In this document: positions 59,146 through 64,000 of the stretch, piece after piece | Position numbering within the stretch: the first letter of the stretch is position 1 | How the letters are laid out: each line of letters opens with the position of its first letter | Made by a program: the position numbers and the translations under genes | The notes under the pieces: model-generated | Told to the model about the DNA's origin: nothing | The model's database searches: none | Seen by the model: only the letters and a program-made list of their open reading frames with translations | NCBI GenBank assembly: GCA_945889325.1 | Contig: CAMDBH010000010.1 | Span: forward strand, 1-64,000 | Length of the DNA stretch: 64,000 nucleotides | Source of the DNA: Klebsiella pneumoniae | Lineage (GTDB): Bacteria; Myxococcota_A; UBA9042 | Direction: 5' to 3'

Positions 59146-61053
59146 CTAATACCCGCTCGGTCTGCCCATGCGCCGGTTGTCACTGCCCGCTTCATAGCCT
59201 TGAGGCGTCTTGCGGATCACCTGCAGGCCACTGGTCAAAATCGGCAATACCACAATCTGTTTAGGGGTATAGCCCACCTGCTGCAGCGCGTTGCGCACAA
59301 TTTCACTGTCGAGCCAAGTATTTTTTTCTACCCCAATGGGCAGGGAGAAGTTGGGCAAGTCCATGCCGACAAAATTCGCGGTATCGATCGCCTGCTGGGC
59401 ATTGTAGTGAAAATCGAGTAGTCCTATCAGGGTCTTAACCACAAAGGCCAGAATTGTGGGCCCACCGGGTGAGCCTGTAATCAGTTCCAAATGCCGCTGC
59501 TTGTCCAACACAACCACTGGCGCCATCGTCGTGCGCGGTCGTTTGCCGCCACCCACGCTGTTGGCGGTGAGCACGTCTTTGTTGCCGACATGGCCAAATG
59601 GCTGAAAATCAAAATCTGTCAGTTGGTTGTTGAGCAAGATCCCGTCCACGATCAAGCCGCTGCCAAACGCGTCTTCAATCGTCGTGGTCATCGACACCGC
59701 GTTGCCGTCGGCATCGACAATGCAGATTTGGCTCGTGCCGTGTTCCTCACTCTTGCCCGGCCAAGCGAAGGCAATTTCAGCGAAATCCGGATCCAGCAGC
59801 GTTCCAGCCGTGACCTGTGTGGCCACGCCAGCGAGGCCGATTTCGTTTGCGCGCTTTGCGGAGTATTCTCGAGAAATTAAATCATTTTGCAGCGCTTCGA
59901 CCTCAATGGCGTTGAGCTTGCCCGCCTTGCGGCCGCGCAAGACTTGCAACTGCCCCGGATCGCCAAAATAGACGGCGCGATCGGCAAAAGCGCGGCGCAT
60001 CGTTTCCGCCAGCAGGCGGATAAAGGGAAGCGAACTCAGGGCATTGGGCGCCAACATCGCCGCGCCGATCGCCGTGAGCGGCAGGTCGAACAATTTTTGA
60101 TCGGGGGTCAGCACTTCAAAAATACGCAGGACTTGGAGAGTCAACGTGCCGCCGGCACTGGGCATCGGGAAACTGCACACCTTGTGTTCGCGGTAGCTAG
60201 CGCAGATCGGCTCGCGTTTTAGGGCTTTATAGCGGTTCAAATCTTCCAACGTCAGATCGCCCAAACTCGGCGAGTGCTTGGCGACCGCCGCGACAATGTG
60301 TTTGGCCGTTTCGCCGCTATACAATTCATCTGGGCCATTTTGGCCAATGCGAGTCAACAGTTGCGCATAGGCCGGATTCTTCAAGCGGCCATCTTCGGCG
60401 CCGATCGACGAAAAATGCGCTGCCGCCGACGCCGATTCGAACAAACCCGCAACACGGGCCCATTTTTTGGTTTTTTCGTTGGCCAGCAGTGCAAGCAGGC
60501 GTGACGACGGCGAAAAGCCGTCTGTGGCCAATTTCTTTGCTGTTTCCGATAGTTGTGCCCACGTGAGCGCGGCTTTCGCCGGATGGTCTTTGCGCGCCAA
60601 CTCGAGCACGCGCAGCGTGCCCGGAACCCCAACAGCCAAGCCACTTTTCATCGCGATCGCCCGCGCGCGGCCGGCGTCATCAAACGCGGCGAAACGATCG
60701 GGGTGGGCGGCAGCCGGCGCAGTTTCACGGCCATCGTAGGCAAAAAGCCTGCCGGATTTTGCTTCGTAATACAGCAAGATCGAACCGCCGCCCAAGCCTG
60801 ACGACTGCGGTTCGGTCAGTCCCAACACAAACTGCACAGAGGCCGCCGCGTCCAACGCGTTGCCGCCAGCGCGCAAAATGGCCACGCCCGCACGCACCGC
60901 GTCGTCATCGGCGGCGGCAACGGCGGCGTGGGCGAAAAGTTCCGGCGTATGAATTGGCTGCGCTTTTCCCGAATTGGCTTCGGGTGCAGCTGGTTGTGCA
61001 TGGGCAATTTGCGACAAACAGCTGATCAGCAGGCAGGCGACAACGCGCTTCAT
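59146..61053 (-). CDS. ggt: gamma-glutamyltranspeptidase
   Basis: VAAADDDAVRAGVAILRAGGNALDAAASVQFVLGLTEPQSSGLGGGSILLYY; HGTSQICIVDADGNAVSMTTTIEDAFGSGLIVDGILLNNQLTDF; KRPRTTMAPVVV. Confidence 0.95.
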   Translation of the reverse strand: MKRVVACLLISCLSQIAHAQPAAPEANSGKAQPIHTPELFAHAAVAAADDDAVRAGVAILRAGGNALDAAASVQFVLGLTEPQSSGLGGGSILLYYEAKSGRLFAYDGRETAPAAAHPDRFAAFDDAGRARAIAMKSGLAVGVPGTLRVLELARKDHPAKAALTWAQLSETAKKLATDGFSPSSRLLALLANEKTKKWARVAGLFESASAAAHFSSIGAEDGRLKNPAYAQLLTRIGQNGPDELYSGETAKHIVAAVAKHSPSLGDLTLEDLNRYKALKREPICASYREHKVCSFPMPSAGGTLTLQVLRIFEVLTPDQKLFDLPLTAIGAAMLAPNALSSLPFIRLLAETMRRAFADRAVYFGDPGQLQVLRGRKAGKLNAIEVEALQNDLISREYSAKRANEIGLAGVATQVTAGTLLDPDFAEIAFAWPGKSEEHGTSQICIVDADGNAVSMTTTIEDAFGSGLIVDGILLNNQLTDFDFQPFGHVGNKDVLTANSVGGGKRPRTTMAPVVVLDKQRHLELITGSPGGPTILAFVVKTLIGLLDFHYNAQQAIDTANFVGMDLPNFSLPIGVEKNTWLDSEIVRNALQQVGYTPKQIVVLPILTSGLQVIRKTPQGYEAGSDNRRMGRPSGY

Positions 61054-62433
61054 CTACAGCGCCCCGGTTCTCAGAAGCGTCGCAACAACAGAAAAACCCA
61101 AGGCCGCGAGCAGGGCAAACACGCCGACAAGCAGAAATTGCATCACTGCCCGCCGACTTGGCCACCACGGCGGATGCGTCGGCGGCGCTACCGTGCGCAA
61201 AAGCGGGCGTTGTTGGGACGGCCGCGACATCGGCTCGGGCGGGCCTGCGTGGGGATCGAGGGGGCGAGCGTGGGGATCGGGGGGGCGAAGGTGTCGCATT
61301 TCAGGCGCTTGGGAGCGCGGCATCAACATCGACGGCGTGCGTCCGCCGATGGGCGGCGCGGGCCGCGGCGGTGGCGCGTGATCGTGCAGCGGCGAACTGG
61401 CGACTACAGATAGATTGGAGGGCGCGAATTCGTCGCCGCGCATCTTGGCGATCGGCGGTGTGGCGATGGCATTTTGCGGCAAAGCGCCTGCGGGTGCGTC
61501 CTCGATGACTCGCTTTGTGTAAGCGGCAAGCGCCGTTGCATCAAAGCGCGGTGCTACTTTGCGCAACCACGCTTCCAATTCATCGGCGATGGCTGCGCAA
61601 CTCACCGTGCGCTTTGACAAATCGCGGTCCAGCGCCCGCTGCACAATTTCCGATAGTTCCATTGGCAAGCCAGGAGCCAGCACATGCGGAAGCGCGATCG
61701 GTTCGTCGCGCACGGCGCGCAAGATCGCGAAAGGACTGCTGCTGCCCACGCCGCGAAAAAGCGGTTTGCCAGTAAACAACTCGTGCATACAAATGCCGAC
61801 GGCAAAAACGTCGCTGCGCGGGTCGACGCCCTCGGCGCTGGCTTGTTCCGGCGACATATACGCGTATTTGCCTTTGATAATCCCGGCCATTGTCTGTTGG
61901 ATGCGCGACGCGACTTTTGCCACGCCAAAATCGATGAGCTTGACCTCGCCGTGGCGACCGATCAAAACGTTTTGCGGACTCACGTCGCGGTGAACAATGC
62001 CCAAGGGTTTGCTGTGTTCGTCGCACAAGCCATGGGCGTAGTCCAAACCGCGGGCCATGGCCGCACAAATGTAAGCGACTGCGGCCGGATCGAGGCGCGC
62101 ATTGCGATTTTCCAAAAGCGTCGCGATCGTGCCGAGATCGACCCCATCGACGTACTCCATCACAAAATAATATGTGCTGGCGTGACAACCGAGTTCGAAC
62201 GTCTGCGCAATGCGTTCGTGGTTGAAGCGCATGCACAAGCGCGCTTCCTGAATCAACATTTCGACGGCGCTCTGATCTTCCGACAGCGCATCGTGCATTT
62301 TCTTCAGCGCAACCAGGCGGCCCTCGCCGCCTTGCGTGGACGCTTTGGCCAAGAAAACTTCGGCCATACCGCCGCGGCCCAAACGGCGCAACAGTTCATA
62401 CGGACCAAAGACTTGAGGAAATTCGTTGCGCAT
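61054..62433 (-). CDS. serine/threonine protein kinase with C-terminal TM segment
   Basis: YELLRRLGRGGMAEVFLAKA; GIVHRDVSPQNVLIGRHGEVKLIDFGVAKV; KYAYMSPEQ; TM near the C-terminus. Confidence 0.95.
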   Translation of the reverse strand: MRNEFPQVFGPYELLRRLGRGGMAEVFLAKASTQGGEGRLVALKKMHDALSEDQSAVEMLIQEARLCMRFNHERIAQTFELGCHASTYYFVMEYVDGVDLGTIATLLENRNARLDPAAVAYICAAMARGLDYAHGLCDEHSKPLGIVHRDVSPQNVLIGRHGEVKLIDFGVAKVASRIQQTMAGIIKGKYAYMSPEQASAEGVDPRSDVFAVGICMHELFTGKPLFRGVGSSSPFAILRAVRDEPIALPHVLAPGLPMELSEIVQRALDRDLSKRTVSCAAIADELEAWLRKVAPRFDATALAAYTKRVIEDAPAGALPQNAIATPPIAKMRGDEFAPSNLSVVASSPLHDHAPPPRPAPPIGGRTPSMLMPRSQAPEMRHLRPPDPHARPLDPHAGPPEPMSRPSQQRPLLRTVAPPTHPPWWPSRRAVMQFLLVGVFALLAALGFSVVATLLRTGAL

Positions 62434-62472
62434 CGAGCCCGAGGTCCGCGGCGAGGCAGACGTTGGCGCAGA

Positions 62473-63681
62473 TTACTGGCGATGGCCGTTTGCCGCAACT
62501 TGCAAGCGAATTTGCCGCCTGCCGTCGGCGACCCAGCCCCAAACGCCAAAAGCTGCCACTTGAACGGTTTGGGCAAACCACAGGCCGAGGCCGAACGCGA
62601 TCGTGCGCGGTGCTGAATCGCTAATACCGTACAAACCCGCGGGAATAAGCAGAAAATACCAGAAACTGCCGACATTGCCGGGGCTATTGGGGATCATCAT
62701 GCCCACGACCAAGAAGCTCATCATGGCGTAGGCGGCGATGATCGGAATATCTAAGCCGAATCCGCGCGCCATGACCCAAATGCCCAAGCCATTGACGCCC
62801 CAGTAAACAATGGTCATGCCGATGAACTGCGCGACATACCAAGGGCTTTTGAGCACCGCCAAGCCGTCGACAAAAGAAGTGACTAAGGCAATAATTTTCT
62901 CGGCCAATTTGGCAGACACGCTGCCCACAATCTTGCGCGTCAATTGCAAAGTGAATTCACGGGCTACAACGGTGAGGAACAGCCCTGTCAACGCAGTGCC
63001 GAATACGATTGCCGCCGTCCAAGCCCCGCTTTGGATCGCGGGGTAGCGCTGAAGCGTCGCTGTAGGTACCTGAATCAGCACGGCAAATAGAATACCCGTG
63101 ACCAAAAGACCGTCGAGCACGCGCTCAATGGCGATCGCGCCCAAGCCGGCACCAAATGGCACGCCGCCGTGGCTGGTCGTCGTTGGGCGCGCGAGCATGT
63201 ACGGGCGCGCAAACTCTCCCAAGCGCAACGGCAAAAGAAACACGGCCATAAAACCAACGGCACCGACGCGATTGAGTTCAGCGACCGACACATCGGCGTA
63301 GGGTTGCAGCAGCGGCTTCCAACGCAGGACGCGCAACCAATGAATAATAAACAGGCAGCTGAAATAAACCGCCAGCGCCCACAGGCCGACCGACCACGTT
63401 GTGGGCCCGTTGGCGTCGCTTTGCAGCATCAGCGCTAGGTGGTCGTGGCTGTCGCGCGCGAGGTGCAGGCTGCCGCCAAACAGCTGATCCAGCGGCCAAG
63501 AGCGCGCCGAAAACCACGTAAACACGATGCCGACCGCCAAACCGATGAGCCAGCGCGTCCAATCGCTGCTTTTGTTGCGCCTTGGCGGATGGGCGTGGGC
63601 GTGCCCGTGCCCGTGCGCATGCGCGTGCTTGTGCGAGCTATTTCTGCGCGAGTGCTGGGGCAAGACGTTGTTTCCGTGCAA
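62473..63681 (-). CDS. YbhN/lysylphosphatidylglycerol synthase TM-region (UPF0104-like) membrane protein with His-rich N-terminus
   Basis: Multiple TM helices; MAVFLLPLRLGEFARPYMLAR, MMIPNSPGNVGSFWYFLLIP; N-terminal HKHAHAHGHGHAHAH. Confidence 0.8.
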   Translation of the reverse strand: MHGNNVLPQHSRRNSSHKHAHAHGHGHAHAHPPRRNKSSDWTRWLIGLAVGIVFTWFSARSWPLDQLFGGSLHLARDSHDHLALMLQSDANGPTTWSVGLWALAVYFSCLFIIHWLRVLRWKPLLQPYADVSVAELNRVGAVGFMAVFLLPLRLGEFARPYMLARPTTTSHGGVPFGAGLGAIAIERVLDGLLVTGILFAVLIQVPTATLQRYPAIQSGAWTAAIVFGTALTGLFLTVVAREFTLQLTRKIVGSVSAKLAEKIIALVTSFVDGLAVLKSPWYVAQFIGMTIVYWGVNGLGIWVMARGFGLDIPIIAAYAMMSFLVVGMMIPNSPGNVGSFWYFLLIPAGLYGISDSAPRTIAFGLGLWFAQTVQVAAFGVWGWVADGRRQIRLQVAANGHRQ

Positions 63682-63836
63682 AAATTATAGAAGGTGCAAA
63701 AATAACTCGATCGAGTTGTTTGAACGCAAGGAGCGGCGAATCCCCAGCGGGGTGAGCTTGCGACCCAGAAAAACTGCCAAATCTTCGCCTTCCCATGACT
63801 CGATTGCGCCCGCGACTTGGATTTTTGATCCGTTTT

Positions 63837-64000
63837 CTATAGGAGGTGCACGTTGCCGTACTTGTGGCGCACTTTTTTCGTCGCATTGCGCGTGTCGAGC
63901 ACGGCTGTCGCGCGGCTGCAGATGTCGTCGTAGTCAAAACTGCTGTGATCGGTAATGACAATGGCCAGATCGTAACTGCTGAGTTGGCTCAAATTCACAA
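63837..64000 (-). CDS. nucleotide-sugar dehydrogenase C-terminus (UDP-GlcNAc/UDP-ManNAc dehydrogenase-like; partial, 5' end beyond window)
   Basis: Reverse strand VNLSQLSSYDLAIVITDHSSFDYDDICSRATAVLDTRNATKKVRHKYGNVHLL*; absent from the ORF track because it runs off the window. TDHxxFDY...VxDTRNA is the family C-terminal signature. Confidence 0.8.
   Translation of the reverse strand, partial: VNLSQLSSYDLAIVITDHSSFDYDDICSRATAVLDTRNATKKVRHKYGNVHLL

Noticed and set aside
61230-61330. Short G-rich repeats in the kinase gene
   Set aside because: In-frame Pro/His-rich linker (DPHARPLDPHAGPPEP), explained as ordinary low-complexity coding sequence.

Overview
The window is gene-dense, GC-rich chromosomal DNA with no rRNA, tRNA, CRISPR array, prophage or integrase that I could recognise. 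The style of the proteins (Asp-rich lipoprotein linkers, Ser/Thr kinase, FHA, ECF sigma, PEGA-like surface proteins) suggests a Myxococcota / deltaproteobacteria-like organism, but that is an inference. Recognisable blocks: mazG; 2-oxoacid:ferredoxin oxidoreductase (alpha and beta); hpf; cysS; M23 peptidase; a beta-class DNA methyltransferase; RlmD/TrmA-type methyltransferase; an ECF sigma / putative anti-sigma pair; a STAND-type ATPase with TPRs; an RpoD-like sigma factor; an ISC operon (iscS-iscU-iscA-hscB-hscA) ending in a translationally coupled radical SAM gene; mrp; PBP1A; an FHA protein; hflX; an orphan VgrG/gpV-like spike; a partial complex I operon (nuoA,C,D,G,H,I, without B, E, F); glmS; glmU; ilvE; a KOW protein; ggt; a Ser/Thr kinase; a YbhN-like membrane protein. 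At least six genes encode lipoproteins with Asp-rich linkers. Two coding regions run off the window and are absent from the supplied ORF track: an Asp-rich Kelch-like lipoprotein at 1-1019 (-) and the C-terminus of a nucleotide-sugar dehydrogenase at 63837-64000 (-). The observations I rate highest are a duplicated Cys/His-rich lipoprotein ending in a blue-copper domain, a Cys-rich lipoprotein followed 20 nt later by a CxxC thioredoxin-fold protein, a structured palindromic element between hscB and hscA, a REP-like double hairpin inside a coding sequence, an orphan contractile-injection spike, and a protein with five copies of an SMAERAxRxG motif. No function is proven; everything was read by eye without database searches.
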